A DNA stretch of 36,350 bases from positions 1 through 36,350 of the forward strand of contig JALKBU010000501.1 in assembly GCA_023091735.1 (NCBI GenBank). Reading direction: 5' to 3'. Under the pieces are notes generated by a model, which saw nothing but the letters and a program-made list of their open reading frames with translations, was not told the DNA's origin and ran no database searches. The stretch is from Trichomonas tenax (lineage: Eukaryota > Parabasalia > Trichomonadida > Trichomonadidae). Below are positions 9,835 through 22,081 of the stretch, in pieces (positions within the stretch are counted from its first letter, which is position 1; each line of letters starts with the position of its first letter). The position numbers were made by a program, and so were the translations under genes.

Positions 9835-11712
9835 CTATGCATTTGAAACTCTAACTCTGACTCCTGCAAGTGTAACCTGTGGGAATCTTCTTGTGACATA
9901 AACAGTTGGCTTTGATCCTTCGAAAACGCTCTTTCCTGACAGATCTTTAACGCCGAAGTACCTCACAGCCCTCAGCATTGGACAGTCTTTGAATGCGCGC
10001 TCACCAACGCTTTTGAGTGAGGACGGCAGAGTCACTTCAACAAGAGATTTACATCCTGTGAATGCGAAGCATCCGATAACTTCCAAACCAGTTGATTGGA
10101 GATTGGCTGCCGTTAAACTTGTGCATTTCATGAAAGCGCGGCTGCAAATCATTTGCAAGTTTGCAGGGAAGACAACATTCATTGTTGAAGCCATATAAAA
10201 CGCGCAGCTTCCAATGCACTCAAGATGCGTTCCTAATTTAACAGTATCGATCTTCGTGAACGCGAAACACAAAGGACTGACGAATCTCGTGACTTTGTTC
10301 ACTCTGAAGCTTAAAACATTCATATGTAATGGAACTAAAATGATTCTTAAGTAATCGCTCGTGTAGAGGGCTCCATTGTGGATAACAAAGCGTTTGCTTT
10401 CTGGATCAACTTTGATTTCCACTAATTTAGGGCACTGCGCTGCAAATCCATATCCGATTTTGTGAACTGATGGAGGAATGAAAATCTTCGAAATTAATGT
10501 GTTGTAAAAGCTTTTGTAGCCAATGGATTTGAGATCCTGTGGAAGAGATATATCTGAGAGATTCGCACACATAGAGAAGCATTTATGAGGAATTGTGATC
10601 ACTGAAGTTGATTCGAGATCGATTTTCTTCAGAATGTTGCAACGCTCGAATGCAGAGTCTCCAATTTCTAACAGTGTGCTTGGAAGAGTGATTGTGTGGA
10701 ATTGGCCGCCATAGAAAGCGAAATCACCAATTGATTTAATGTTATTTGGAATTATTAAATCTTTAATATTCAAATGCATCGCTGAATGATGTGTAATCTC
10801 ATTAATTGTTGGTGCTATATTGAATTGTCCATGGAAACATGATGGGAATTGAATGAGTTCAGTTTTCTCGATATTATAAAGAATTCCTTGTTCAGCAATG
10901 AATTTAGGATTGCCATTTGAAACATGGATTGACTTGAGTTGAGGGCTTGCAAGTGCTTGTGAGCCAATTGTTGTTAATGAAGCAGGTAATGAAAATATTT
11001 TGATGCAAGTTCCATTGAACGCATATTTATAAATATGTGTGAAATTTCGCGAGAAAACGACACTAGAGAGTTGTGTACATCTGTTAAAACATGAAGAATG
11101 AATTCTTTTAAGTAATGTGCTTCCAAAGTTGAGTTCAACGATGTTGGGGCAGTTTTCGAAGGCCGAAGATTGCAGTGTTCGAAGTGTACCCGGGAAATTA
11201 AGTTCTCCAACAGATGTTGATGCGAAAGCTTGAATTCCGATTTCAACGACGCCAGAAGGCAACTGAACATCACTTAATTTCTTGCATTTTCTAAATGTCC
11301 TCGCTGCAATTATAACAACTCTTGATTTAGAAATATCGATATTCGTTAATTGTTGGCAATTCTCAAACGCACCGTGATGGATGCGTCGCAGTGTCGTAGG
11401 TATGTGTATTGAGATGAGATTTGACGAATAAAAAGCTTGTTTATGAATAGATCGAATTCCTTCAGGTAAATAAACGTAATTGAGGGTTGAATATGCGAAA
11501 GCTTTGTTGGATATCGACCTGAGAATGAATTTTCGCTGGTTAATGTCAATAACTTTCGGAATATCTAAAGTTGAAACCGGACATTCAACAATTCCTGTTA
11601 TAGATGCGAAATATCCATCTGTGGAGTATTTTGCCGACAAAAGAACGTTTCCTATCGCTGTTGTTCCGCTATAGTGATATTGCTTCAGGCAAAAACAAGA
11701 AAACAAAAACAT
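9835..11712 (-). CDS. secreted BspA-type leucine-rich repeat protein
   Basis: About 625 residues from the ATG at 11712, set by an Inr eight nt upstream. The N-terminus is a short hydrophobic stretch (MFLFSCFCL) that can serve as a signal peptide. The rest is built of about 23-residue TpLRR/BspA repeats with the pattern L-P-x-x-L-x-x-I-x-x-x-A-F-x-x-C-x-x-L-x-x-I, about two dozen of them, in two blocks separated near the middle by a non-repeat segment. There is no C-terminal transmembrane helix, unlike many trichomonad BspA proteins, so this one is probably secreted or held by partners. BspA-like proteins are a large surface family in Trichomonas, proposed to bind host proteins or bacteria. 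The frame is intact although it lies between two pseudogenes. Confidence 0.88.
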   Translation of the reverse strand: MFLFSCFCLKQYHYSGTTAIGNVLLSAKYSTDGYFASITGIVECPVSTLDIPKVIDINQRKFILRSISNKAFAYSTLNYVYLPEGIRSIHKQAFYSSNLISIHIPTTLRRIHHGAFENCQQLTNIDISKSRVVIIAARTFRKCKKLSDVQLPSGVVEIGIQAFASTSVGELNFPGTLRTLQSSAFENCPNIVELNFGSTLLKRIHSSCFNRCTQLSSVVFSRNFTHIYKYAFNGTCIKIFSLPASLTTIGSQALASPQLKSIHVSNGNPKFIAEQGILYNIEKTELIQFPSCFHGQFNIAPTINEITHHSAMHLNIKDLIIPNNIKSIGDFAFYGGQFHTITLPSTLLEIGDSAFERCNILKKIDLESTSVITIPHKCFSMCANLSDISLPQDLKSIGYKSFYNTLISKIFIPPSVHKIGYGFAAQCPKLVEIKVDPESKRFVIHNGALYTSDYLRIILVPLHMNVLSFRVNKVTRFVSPLCFAFTKIDTVKLGTHLECIGSCAFYMASTMNVVFPANLQMICSRAFMKCTSLTAANLQSTGLEVIGCFAFTGCKSLVEVTLPSSLKSVGERAFKDCPMLRAVRYFGVKDLSGKSVFEGSKPTVYVTRRFPQVTLAGVRVRVSNA

Positions 11713-11714
11713 CA

Positions 11715-11722
11715 AAAAATGA
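11715..11722 (-). promoter_or_regulatory. Inr element of the BspA-type gene
   Basis: Read on the minus strand this is TCATTTTT, with the predicted first transcribed A at 11720, eight nt before the ATG. Sequence and distance match trichomonad initiators and exclude a start further upstream. Confidence 0.65.
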
Positions 11723-12204
11723 AAAAAGCGAAATTTACATTTTATAATAGACTAAAATCATCAAATATCAATAATCCAAAGAATTTCCTTCCATTTGATC
11801 AAATAATATCAAATCACAAAACCTAATATATAAATATAAATTTCATTATCAAAACATCATTATTGAAGCCTTTAAATCAAATATCTCGCATATACTCCAT
11901 CTGTATATACTAATTCTGTTAATAATTTTTTGTTTTAATGATTCATATAATTTTTCATATATTTTATGAAAGAAGAATCATTTGATAAGAAATGCTCTTA
12001 TAAATAAACCATTTATGTAAAGTATGTTGTATTGCTATAATAGATTATGTTCAATGATGAAATAAAATCGAGCTTTTTTAAATGAATAAATTATATGATT
12101 TCTCTATCGATATTTAGAGCTCTATCTTTGATGTTAATGGTCAATTATTGATATCTAATATGAATATATTGTTTATGAGTCAAAGCTATTATAAGAAATA
12201 TTAG
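11723..12204. other. intergenic, very AT-rich
   Basis: No gene, RNA or clear repeat recognised. It lies upstream of the BspA gene and downstream of the HECT pseudogene, both on the minus strand. Confidence 0.5.
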
Positions 12205-15200
12205 TTATTGAACAATAAAATAAAAAAAATACATATTTTCCATTGTTACGCAGTTTTCGATAGCAAGAGTAATCTTGTTGAAAGCGATGTCTGGGGTTGA
12301 ATACTTCGGGAGATGCAACCTGCAGAAGCAAGTTTGAGCGTGTGGAAGTCTTTCATCACCTCCATCATTGTATTTAACAGTGATGTGGAATGTTGGATTC
12401 AAATCTCTATTCAGGAATCTCGTCAAAGTCGTTGCGAACTTAAGAAGAAGAGAGCGCTGATCACTTGTCATTCTATCAACAGCCTGCCAGAAGTTATCAA
12501 TGATATACTGGTGCTCGTGATTGAATCCATCGAATGAAGTGATCTGCTTCAACTGACCTGTTGTGATGATGTTAGAACCTTGTAAGGGAAGAGAAATGAG
12601 TGTTGCATTCATAAGTGGATGTGTTGAGAAATCAATGTTGACAGCAAATCCTTCTCTAATCAAATCCAAGTTAACAGAGATTTCATTAATTCTTCACTGC
12701 ACGAATTCATCGATAAAATGTTCGATAGATTCACCAGTGACGTACTCTGTATAGTGCTGAGATGGAATTGGAAGGATTTCTCCTGTCCATGAAATGAAGT
12801 TCCATTTCTGCTGGAAACAAGAAGTAAAGTCAGACTCACTCTTGGACTGTCTGAGTCTATCAAAGAGGATCTTTGTGCGCTCGTCAACCATCAAAATATT
12901 GTTTTCACCAATAATGGCGCCAGTCAAATATTTCCATATGAATGGCGCAAATCTGATGTCCTGAGGAAGACCATTACGAACAATGACACCGAGGAATGTT
13001 CCGACAGTTCTGTGTTGCTCATGTGATTCTTTTCCGAGTGTTATTGAAGGAATACAAACGTCTCTTGCATTTCCACATCCATTTCTTCCGGTTGGAGACA
13101 AAATGAACAAATTCGATGTTGGTTGGAATATTGATGATGCGAGTTCGATGAAAAGTTCCTTTTGCAGACCACCAGCATCGATAGCAGACTCTCCGACAAA
13201 TGAAACATGCCTTGGCCTGTCTCTGCTCTGCATTCTCCATGTTGGAAGTTTCGAGATCTATTTCGTGAACTGTGCAATGATTTATTTCTTTTGATCTCCG
13301 GATCCATTCAAAACTAAGAACTGCGCTGATCTTCTGTCGATCTTTAGGTCTGGTCCGGACTGAAGCATTGCGTTGGAGTAGATAACACTTGTAAGGAAGT
13401 CCTTTGATGTATCTGCAGTTGCAAGGAAGTCCAAGCAAGTAGTGACGAATGAATCTCTTGAAGTTGATCCACATGTAGTTGAATCTGTGAATCAACAAAG
13501 CATAAAGAAGAACAACTTCAAGTGGATAAGACATTGTGAGAGTTGACCTTTTAATTTCTTCGTAGAAAGGCTTGAAATCTTTGCTCTCGAATGATTCTCC
13601 TGTGAAACTTGTGACTAATTTGCGTGTTAAAGCCGGCGTCCACTTGAAAATGAATTTCTTCATGTCTTCGATGAACTTCTCCTTGAACAATTCAGGCTGA
13701 ACAACAACGAGTTCCATTGTTGCATCAACTTCAAGATTGAATCCACCGCTTGCTAACTTGATGAAAATTTCTTCTTAGTTGAAATCCAAAACGACATCAC
13801 GACCGTGCAAAGTAATGATTGATTCTTTTGCATTTAAGTCAATAACGACATTCTCTGAAACCATTTGTTTCGCGTCAACCTTTTGGAGACCGTCTGCTGA
13901 AAATATTTCGATGTATGATGATCCTATAGCATTCTGCATATATGAGAATTTAAATCTGCAATGTGCGCATGATGGATTGGTGAGTTTAATTCTACAATCT
14001 GTAATTCTTGTGATTTGAACTTTGGAATATTCGAATGGTTTCCTCTCTTGGGAGTCAATGAGAGCAAGCCAGAGTGGAATGATTTCGTAGAATGGGAAAC
14101 CTCCGAGAGTCAGCCTTGAAGTGATTAAGTTCTGATAAAGAAGATTTGTGCTGTGAATGTCTTTCTCTGATGGAAAGAAATCTAAGCTTGGAAGTGGAAT
14201 TCTGACTTCAGGAGATGTTGGAACATCAATTGAGATTGTCAAAAACTCTGGGAAATATGGAGCAAAAATGTAAGGAAGATTAGATGTCATTGCACGCTGC
14301 TTCTGAATGAAGAATGATGTGACTTGGACATCGATTTTATTCCCTAAGTATCCCATGAATATCGCGAGTAACAACAATCTCGACAAATAATCGGTTGTGA
14401 CATTATCCTGCATCAAGAAATTCTGCGAGAAGTATGTCAACAATTTCCTTGAATACATCCATGCAAATGGACTCTGTGTGAGAAGCAAATCGATCATTAT
14501 TGATCTCGTGAAAACAGGATCGATTCTATCGATCTTCCTCATTTGCAGTGTTCTCATCAGCAACAATGCTTCATAGACTGTATCGAATGTCCATGAAGTG
14601 TACCACTTAGAAACACATAACGCGCAAAGAGAGTTTTGAAGATCATTGGCGTTCAGGAAATCGATTGTTATTGAACTATTTTCTGTTGCCAATGGGGATT
14701 ATACTGTGTTAGACAACACTCTGACATTGACATCTTTGCTTCTGTTGAATGATGGAAATGCAATAACGAGTTTATCTGCGCCTTTGAGTTTTCCATCAAT
14801 TGTTGTTGTCATGTTAACAGCTCCATATGGATCTGATAGCAAATGAGCTTCTTCCTTGCAACAAAACTTTCTATGTATTTGATGAGATTCTGGTTGAATG
14901 CGTCAAGTTTAGATATCTCATTTATCGCAAGCAATGCATTGTTGCTCAATCCATAGTTCAATTTGTTGCATGGAGCGTGAGGTGGTACGATATTGACTTC
15001 AAGATTGAATGGGAAGATTCCTTGATGAAGATCGATTAATGAAAGTTGTTCGAGAATTGTCAACAGCATAGAGAAGAGTCTCATCATTCTTGCAATTGGG
15101 AAGTTCGCTGCATATCCATTCATCCCAATCCTTGTAATTAAAACACTTGTCCACTGAGTGTGACTTTCGACAAACTTGTTGCTTCACTTGCGTGAAGAGG

Positions 15201-18200
15201 AATATTGTTTAGTGGAGGCATTGTCCCGTAATTCTCATCGAGTTCGTTCTCGATTAAGAAAGCGAATCTTAGCAATTCAGGAATATTGTTGAGTTTGTCA
15301 CGAGCTTCATTACTGTTCATCTTTGCCCATTCAGGGAATTCGTAACGTCTCTGATTATCTAAGTCTCCATTACATCCGAGAATTTCTGGTTTAAATGGTG
15401 TTGTTAGGTCCAAAACTTCGGCTGCGTTCACGAACATTACAGTGTCAAGTGTAAACCTTCATCTGGACTGATGACAACTCTGATATTCTCGGAGTATTTC
15501 GGTAACTTGATCATAACTTTTCCAATTGTTACAGATTTCTTTGTTTCGTCAACAGTGATCGCGAAATCACTTCCTGGGGATGTTCCTCTTACAGAAGACT
15601 TCGATGGATAAACAACCATCGATGGGAAGTGAACAATCTGATATAAATAGTTCTCTGTGTAAGTGTCTTCAACTAAACCAATATATCCCTTAAATTCACC
15701 TTTGCATTTAACACTGATTTCAGCAACAGATTCTTTCTTCAAAATTGGAGACATCAATACATATGTTGGATATTTCTCATTGGATAATCTTCCGAAATCT
15801 CCATAAGGATCAACCTGCGACTTTGTCGTGATATCCATCAAATTGTTGATCGTGTATTGGATGTTATCGAATGGATTCATGTAACAAGTCAATCTCGAGA
15901 TGCAATCATCGAAGTATGGAGACTGTATGAAGATCTTAACGAATTCTTTCACGGCCATGTAGTTGGAAAGGGACTGAATGTATACAGAGGCCATCATTGT
16001 GTTCATTCTTTCAGTGCAGTTAGCGTAGAAAGATAAAATGAAATCATATTCTGGGAACCAAATTGGATTAAACTCAACAGTTGCAACAGGTTGAATAAGG
16101 AAGTTATTGGTACTGCAGTTAATTCTTGAGTGAATGGTAACTCAAAGAACACTTTTTCAATCTTTGAGCCATCTGTAATACAATTTGAGTATGTATCGAG
16201 AGATTTTCTAATTTGAGCTGTGCAATATGGACGAATGAATTCAATGTTACCTCCAAGTAAAGCAAAAGCAGCAAGAATTTGATAATCCTTCGATTTCCCG
16301 CATGATACTGATTTGAGAATCTCTTTAATGATCTTTGATGTTTCTTGTGTTTCATCACTAAGCATTTCTCTGAAGAATGAAACATATTCATTTGCAAGAA
16401 CTAATCCAGACATTTCTATCAAAGATTTTCCGATGTGTTCGAAAAGAAGCGTTAAATCTCTCTTCATTTGATCCCTTCTGATTGAAACGTACTTTAATGC
16501 CGAAGCAAGTGCAAAAATTGTGTTTCTTGCTGAAGATGATTTGCACACTAAAGCGAATTGATGTAATTTCTTATAAACAGCAACAGAGCACTGTTTTGTT
16601 GTATCAATGCCATCATTGATCAAAAACAGATGAAGAGGAAGAAGATTTTCATCATTTGGAAGCATATCAAGCAATCTCTGGAAAGCTCCTGGAATATAGG
16701 CAACAAAGTGAATGCATAAACCAAATAATCTTGTGTTAAATGGTTGATTCATTAAAACGTTGAAGAGATGAAGCAAGAAATTGCCGATTTCTTCATTTGA
16801 AATCAAATGGCCGTGAAGCATTTTGTGGGCAATAAGCAACAAGTGTGGATTGTTAATGCTCATAACCATATTCAAAAATTCACTGACGAACTCGTGTTTG
16901 GTGTTCTTGCTGAACCTGAGAATAGCAAAAAGGCTGTCGAAGTTGCCCATTGTTGAAAGTGATGAAGAAACAGTTTGGTTGAACATGGGATGAATGTTTT
17001 GCTTATAAACTTCACGAACAAGAGAGAATCCAGTGTCTGTTAATGCCAATCTAACTTTCTGGTTCTCCAAGAGATGGATAACAGTGTCAGCTGGTTCTTC
17101 AGACAAAAGATAAGCTGAAATAAGCTTTGGAGGATCATCTTCTGGTTCAAATTACATTTTCATGTTGAGTAAGATTCTTACTTTCTCCAAGATTTTATCA
17201 ATTGGCTTCGATTCTCTGATCATTGAATTAATTGTGTTTCTGAGAGAAAATATTGCATCCAATGGCTTGTTGAGATCAGGATCAAGCTTCTTTGCCTTTA
17301 AATTGGCTTTAAACTAGTCTTTAACTCCTAAAGCCTTGAATAATAAAGCAATGAAAATCCTTTCGAACTTAAGAACTGCTTCGCCCAAGTTTTTGTGGAA
17401 TAATTTCTTCCAGAAACTATGCAACGCTTTGATTGTAGCTTCACCGTTCAGAACGAAATCATCAGCTATTTCGCTTGTTAATATATTCTGGAGAGCATCT
17501 GGATGGTCACATAACTCCATATTCGGCTTAACGAGCCAGTTAAACTTGTCTTCGAAAACAGAAGCAGTTCCACCTTGAATTAATATTGCTGCAAAAATAC
17601 CGAAACTGAAACCAACATTGATGAAGGATCTTTGTGCAGCATCATTAGTGAAAGGATCCATTCCAATGCTGGTAAAATACGATTTAAGTGTTGCTGTAAG
17701 AACAGCAAATAACGGAAGAACGAATTGAGCAATAGTGTTATTTGTTGCAACGCCCAAAACAAGATACAAAAAGTTTGAGAACATGTGGTGAATGAGAGAA
17801 TCATGTAACTGTGGAAATGTCGCATAATTAAAAAGATCGCTTGTGTACTGATGAACGATAATTCTCATTTATTCAGTTAAAGCATCAATTGGTGAAGCTT
17901 TTTTTCCTTTGAGTGAGTATAACTTTGATGAAGTGAATGCATCTTCATTCAGTTCTTTAGTTGCTTCTCTAACAATAACTCTTTGCTGGACAAGAAGCAT
18001 TGTGAATAAATGTGGATGAATAGACGTATAAGGACCTCTCCTTTTAATCAACTTTTCAAGTTTGTTACCAACTGTTTCATATAATGAGAAGAAATTTGAA
18101 TATGAAAGACGACTCATAAATAATGAATGTAAAGCATTGGTTGACTTCTGAACTGCTTGAAGTAATAATTCCGGCGGAATCATTCTTAAATCAAAGGCCT

Positions 18201-19784
18201 GAACAACTAAAAAGATGCCCCAGTAACAAATCGTTCATTTGAGTGTTGCAACAATCTTGAAACAACGAAAATTAACTGTTTCTTGCAAGATTCTGTTTGC
18301 ATAAAGACTGGAATGCATTTTGCAATAGCTAGCATAAAGATTTCAATTATATATGGGCCGAACCTGTTATTCATTCTTGTTGTGCTTTCTATGATTGGAC
18401 ACAATTGACCCAAAATTGAAGTATATTTTTCGATTGTGAAATCAATTGATTTTACAACTGATGTTTGGGCTGATATTTGTCAACAAAATTTTAACTAGAT
18501 TCCTTAAAATAATTTCTGCGTTTTGTTCTTTCTTTTGTTTGATTGGAGGTGGCATTAGCAAATTATACATAAATGGATCATCGACACCATAATATTGATA
18601 ACCTTTGATTACGACTTTTCCTGCAATATTAACTGCGAGCCAATGAATATTATGAATCAAGTCCAATGTTGCACCAACAATCGCACCTTCTGTTTCGATA
18701 ATTTCATCGTGAATGTGCATGCCTGTTATCAAAGAAAATTGGCGAATTAAGAATTGTCTTTCGTTTGAAGTTTTGATGTAAAAGACTAAAGAGCAACCGT
18801 TTGTTTCCACTGGAGCATTTACAAGAATATGCGCTGGCATAAACTCTGGGCATTCAATGTTAAGCTCTTCCTTAACAATGCATAATTTGCATTGATGAAT
18901 TAATTCATTTGTTTCGATACTTATTACAGAAACAACTAAATTGGAATCAATCGAAACCAAAACAACACCATCTGTGCAAAGACACTGTATGTCACGAATT
19001 GGTTCATTCTTCATTTCCATTGCTTCGTATTTCTTTTCTTCTGCACTCAATATTTGATAAAATGGGAATATAAATCACTTTTGGCAATGACAAACTATTC
19101 CTGTTGAATTATAACTTAGCTTAGCTGCAATATTATGCTGAAAAACAAGTGTTTTTGTGAATGGTGGCAAAATTGAACCTGTATCTACGATTGGAAAAAT
19201 ATGAAATGATTAATCCGAACCTAAAAAGGAAAAGGAACTTGCCATTAGATACCATTCCGTGTGGAACTAGTGTTGGTATCGGCAAAACGCCTGTGAACGA
19301 ATTATCTGTTAATAAATATTCTTTAATCGGCAATGACATTGAAGGACAAGGAATTAATTCATCGAATTCCTTCATAACCTATTGAACCATTGCTTCGAGA
19401 GACTGAGTATTAAAGAAATATTCGAATAATATTAATAATGACTTCGAAATTAATTCCGTAATATCGACTTATTCCTGCGGAATTTGCTTAACATTTCTAT
19501 TTATTAAACGAATATTCATCAGTGTTTTAGAAATATCGAGCTGGTGAAAATATGGTTTCAAGAAGCAAATCTATCAAATATTGAATTGCTTCCTCTTGCT
19601 TCGTTAATATTTTCGGATTTGTCATTAAAATTTGCATTAAATGAGGAGATTGAACTGCATATTTGATAGCAGAGCGTCAAGGTTTCTCATCCTGCACGAC
19701 AAACATCTGGAAAAACAATTCTTCCGCGGAATTCGCGTAACCGGTGTTTTGCGGGGTTTGATTCGTGGAAGTTTCATTTCCCAT
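12205..19784 (-). pseudogene. HECT-type E3 ubiquitin ligase pseudogene (about 2,500 codons)
   Basis: Coding sequence can be followed from an ATG at 19784 to the stop at 12205, but it is broken throughout. In-frame stops with open coding on both sides begin (minus strand) at 19679, 19529, 19471, 19381, 19077, 17871, 17316, 17154, 14701, 13777, 13284, 13260 and 12696. Frame changes occur near 19500, 19135, 18460, 18215, 16003, 15437, 15130, 14810 and 13450. The front is a long solenoid-like region with a possible beta-propeller-like part near 18.5-19.4 kb. The HECT domain lies at about 13350-12220: the N-lobe includes SFVGESAIDAGG, and the C-lobe LPHAQTCF contains the ubiquitin-accepting cysteine (codon 12330-12328). 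An intact ligase would pass ubiquitin from E2 through this cysteine to a substrate. The C-lobe resembles HERC-type ligases. A single indel in a T run (near 18215) could be an assembly error; the full set could hardly be. Confidence 0.88.
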
Positions 19785-19790
19785 TTTTGG

Positions 19791-19798
19791 AAAAATGA
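19791..19798 (-). promoter_or_regulatory. Inr element in front of the HECT pseudogene
   Basis: On the minus strand TCATTTTT, with predicted first A at 19796, lies 12 nt before the ATG of the broken HECT gene. Its preservation suggests that gene loss did not start with the core promoter and that the locus might still be transcribed. Confidence 0.5.
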
Positions 19799-20151
19799 AG
19801 TGAATTTGAACTTTTAGCTTATTTTTGTTTGATATGGAATGTTTTATGTCTATTTTTAGTGCTTTGTCAGATTTCTCAAATCATATAATTGGGGTCTGAC
19901 ATTCTTTCAATATTCAAATAGTGATATTCCCTATATTTTTTTCATTTGATGATTTGAATTCATGAATGGGAATATCAATTTCATATCCTATTTCATAATA
20001 TAACTAAGTTATCATGAATGCAGTCGTATTAAATAATTAAATTTAATAATGCTCAATTCTCAATAAATTCGTGAGATATGAATGAGAAAATATGGTGAAA
20101 GTCAATCAATAAACAACAAATGTTTATTCATTAATCTATGAATGGAATAAC
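19799..20151. other. intergenic, AT-rich
   Basis: Upstream region of the HECT pseudogene and downstream region of the 20152-21147 fragment. No gene or RNA recognised. Confidence 0.5.
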
Positions 20152-21147
20152 TTAAGGCGCCATCGTGTTCGCTTGGATGCAACCGTGTTGATTGAGGCAA
20201 ATGATGTGACATGATGCAATCAGTTTGTCATCAAAAAGCTTCAATCCAAGATGAACATAATTGTTTGAATTGTTATTGTTATTATTTTGATTGTTTTGAG
20301 TATATTGAGCAACACATTGTTTTGTAATCAGATGTTCAAGAATTAAATCGAATTTCGTTGTTCCCATATTGTTAGTTATTACACTTCCTGATGTCCCATA
20401 TTCATTGTTTTCTAAATAACAATGCTCGACAATCATTGTTCCTGAGGAATATATATAAAATAGAGGAGAAACTTTATTTTCAGCAATAACACATTTATCA
20501 ACAATTAATGATTGTCCATTCCAAAGTGTTATTACATAAGGTCCATTATTTTTAATGATGTTGCATGAAACTAGCTTTCCTTGATTCCTTATTAACACAA
20601 AAAGAACAACATGTTCCCCAGAGCAATTAGTTTCTGTTGAATACATAATTAATGGGTTATAAGAATTATAAAGATGTATTCCTGGTGCATTGCATTTAGT
20701 ATTCGAAAGATTATCATTACTTGATATTCCAGCGCCATATTGTTGATAAGTACTAAAATATGCTGTATTATATATTACATTTTTTCCTGAAAATGTGGAA
20801 AAATTCAAATAATTTTTGTGATCTGAAAGATCTGATATGAGCGAATAAAAGAACTTTCCCTTTCCATCTGAATTGCAATCTATTCCACAGATTCTATTAA
20901 GGCAGCATTCGCCTTTAGAAGAAAAATAAAATGCTCCTCCACTTCCTGTTGATGAAATTTTCGTGAAGGAACTGAATTCAACAAGAAGTTGATTAGTATC
21001 TAAATGCGAACTTGAAAATGATATAGATTTCGATGATGAGTCTTTGAACTCACAATTCGAAACGTGGTATTGTCCACTCGATATGATTGACCCACCACTG
21101 AATGATGTTCCACTTCCATCGAAGAAATCACTCCATGATGTTCGCAA
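20152..21147 (-). pseudogene. truncated beta-helix (Pmp-like) surface-protein fragment
   Basis: An open frame of about 330 codons without an acceptable start: it begins just after a TAA and its first codon is TTG, while the first in-frame ATG lies deep inside. An ATG in another frame about 40 bp upstream points to a frameshifted 5' end. The protein has beta-helix features: many SGGS-, SGxGGAFYF- and N-C-x-F-type rungs, frequent cysteines and asparagines, and a poly-asparagine run near the end. GGA[FIVY] motifs are typical of Pmp-like families expanded in trichomonads. Signal peptide and C-terminal membrane anchor are missing, so it is a broken internal piece of a surface protein. Together with the fragment at 8826-9794 it suggests a larger family with decaying copies. 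Confidence 0.65.
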
Positions 21148-21493
21148 TTATTTTTTTCAAATTTCAGCATTGACATTCATCTGGAATAAGGATATAACCT
21201 TATCATAACATTTATTCGTTACTATAATATATAGCAGATTAATATGATTCAAGCGATTTAGGTTTTCACTTTCGCATGTCCTTCAACGCTTATAGTAATG
21301 ACTAGCCAAACAAATATTGATTGAATTTCATTTCATAATATATCCTTTTCAAAACGCAACGGTATATTAAACCCAACTTTCACAATATCGCAATCAGTCA
21401 ATGTTTAATTAAGTTTATGTAGCACCTAAAATTTCTGCTCAACTGAGTTTGGAAGAGTTTTTTTTTTCTGCCATATTTTTTGTTGGATGAAAG
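21148..21493. other. intergenic between divergent genes
   Basis: AT-rich; no gene or RNA seen. A T-rich tract and CCATATTTTT at 21471-21480, a degenerate Inr-like sequence, precede the small gene at 21494. Confidence 0.4.
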
Positions 21494-21769
21494 ATGAAAA
21501 ATTTTACCATCTCTGATGTTGAAGAGAGTGTAAAGAGATTGCTCAGTTACGTCAATGCAGACCAGGTAGATAACGTTAAGAAAGAATACGAAGAGCTGAA
21601 TAGAATCGTGAACGTTTTAAATCATTATCATTCAAAAATTGGAAATGAGCAAGAAAGTGATTGCTGTGGTGATCAGCATGCTGAATTTATAACGCTTCTT
21701 AATATAAAATTGGCACCAATCAGAGCAAAATCAATAGTAGATAGAATTCATGCATGTTTGAATAAATAG
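21494..21769 (+). CDS. small hypothetical protein (91 aa)
   Basis: Not a family I recognise. The 91-residue protein is charged, soluble and predicted helical: an amphipathic N-terminal half of about 50 residues that could form a short coiled coil, a CCGDQH segment near residue 58, and a second helix at the end. Base composition and codon choice look like the neighbouring real genes. An ATG seven nt upstream is out of frame. A TAAATAGG sequence includes the stop, fitting the UAAA signal. Likely real, function unknown. Confidence 0.6.
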   Translation: MKNFTISDVEESVKRLLSYVNADQVDNVKKEYEELNRIVNVLNHYHSKIGNEQESDCCGDQHAEFITLLNIKLAPIRAKSIVDRIHACLNK

Positions 21770-22081
21770 GACTAATATCTGTTTAAATTTTAGTAATCCA
21801 GAAATAGCATTAATTCATTGCAAACCAAAAAAAAACACATAATTATGTATCAATTGGAATTATAAAAATGAATATTTAAATCAATGATTAAACTATGAAT
21901 ATTAATACAGCTTGATATGAATCTATAAATCCCAATGCATGCAATTGTTTGGTTATTGATGATTAAAATTTGAATAAAATATTGTTTTGAACATGATAGT
22001 ATTTACAAATAAATATAAGGAAAAATAACATATTATTAAAGATACTGGTAAGAAAACTCCTGAAAATTGGATTCAATTTTG
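21770..22081. other. convergent intergenic region
   Basis: AT-rich 3' region shared by the small plus-strand gene and the minus-strand phosphatase. No further feature seen. Confidence 0.5.

Noticed and set aside
12205..19050. A row of a dozen separate small genes on the minus strand, some overlapping by a few bases like bacterial operon genes
   Set aside because: The pieces join into one HECT ligase in order, several start only with TTG, and the neighbouring genes are clearly eukaryotic.
12205..19784. Reading the many in-frame TAA/TAG/TGA codons of the HECT gene as reassigned sense codons, or as a sign of directed C-to-T mutation
   Set aside because: Intact neighbours end normally at TAA, TAG and TGA, and the locus also has many frameshifts. 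Every stop codon begins with T, so compatibility with C-to-T change is automatic and proves nothing.
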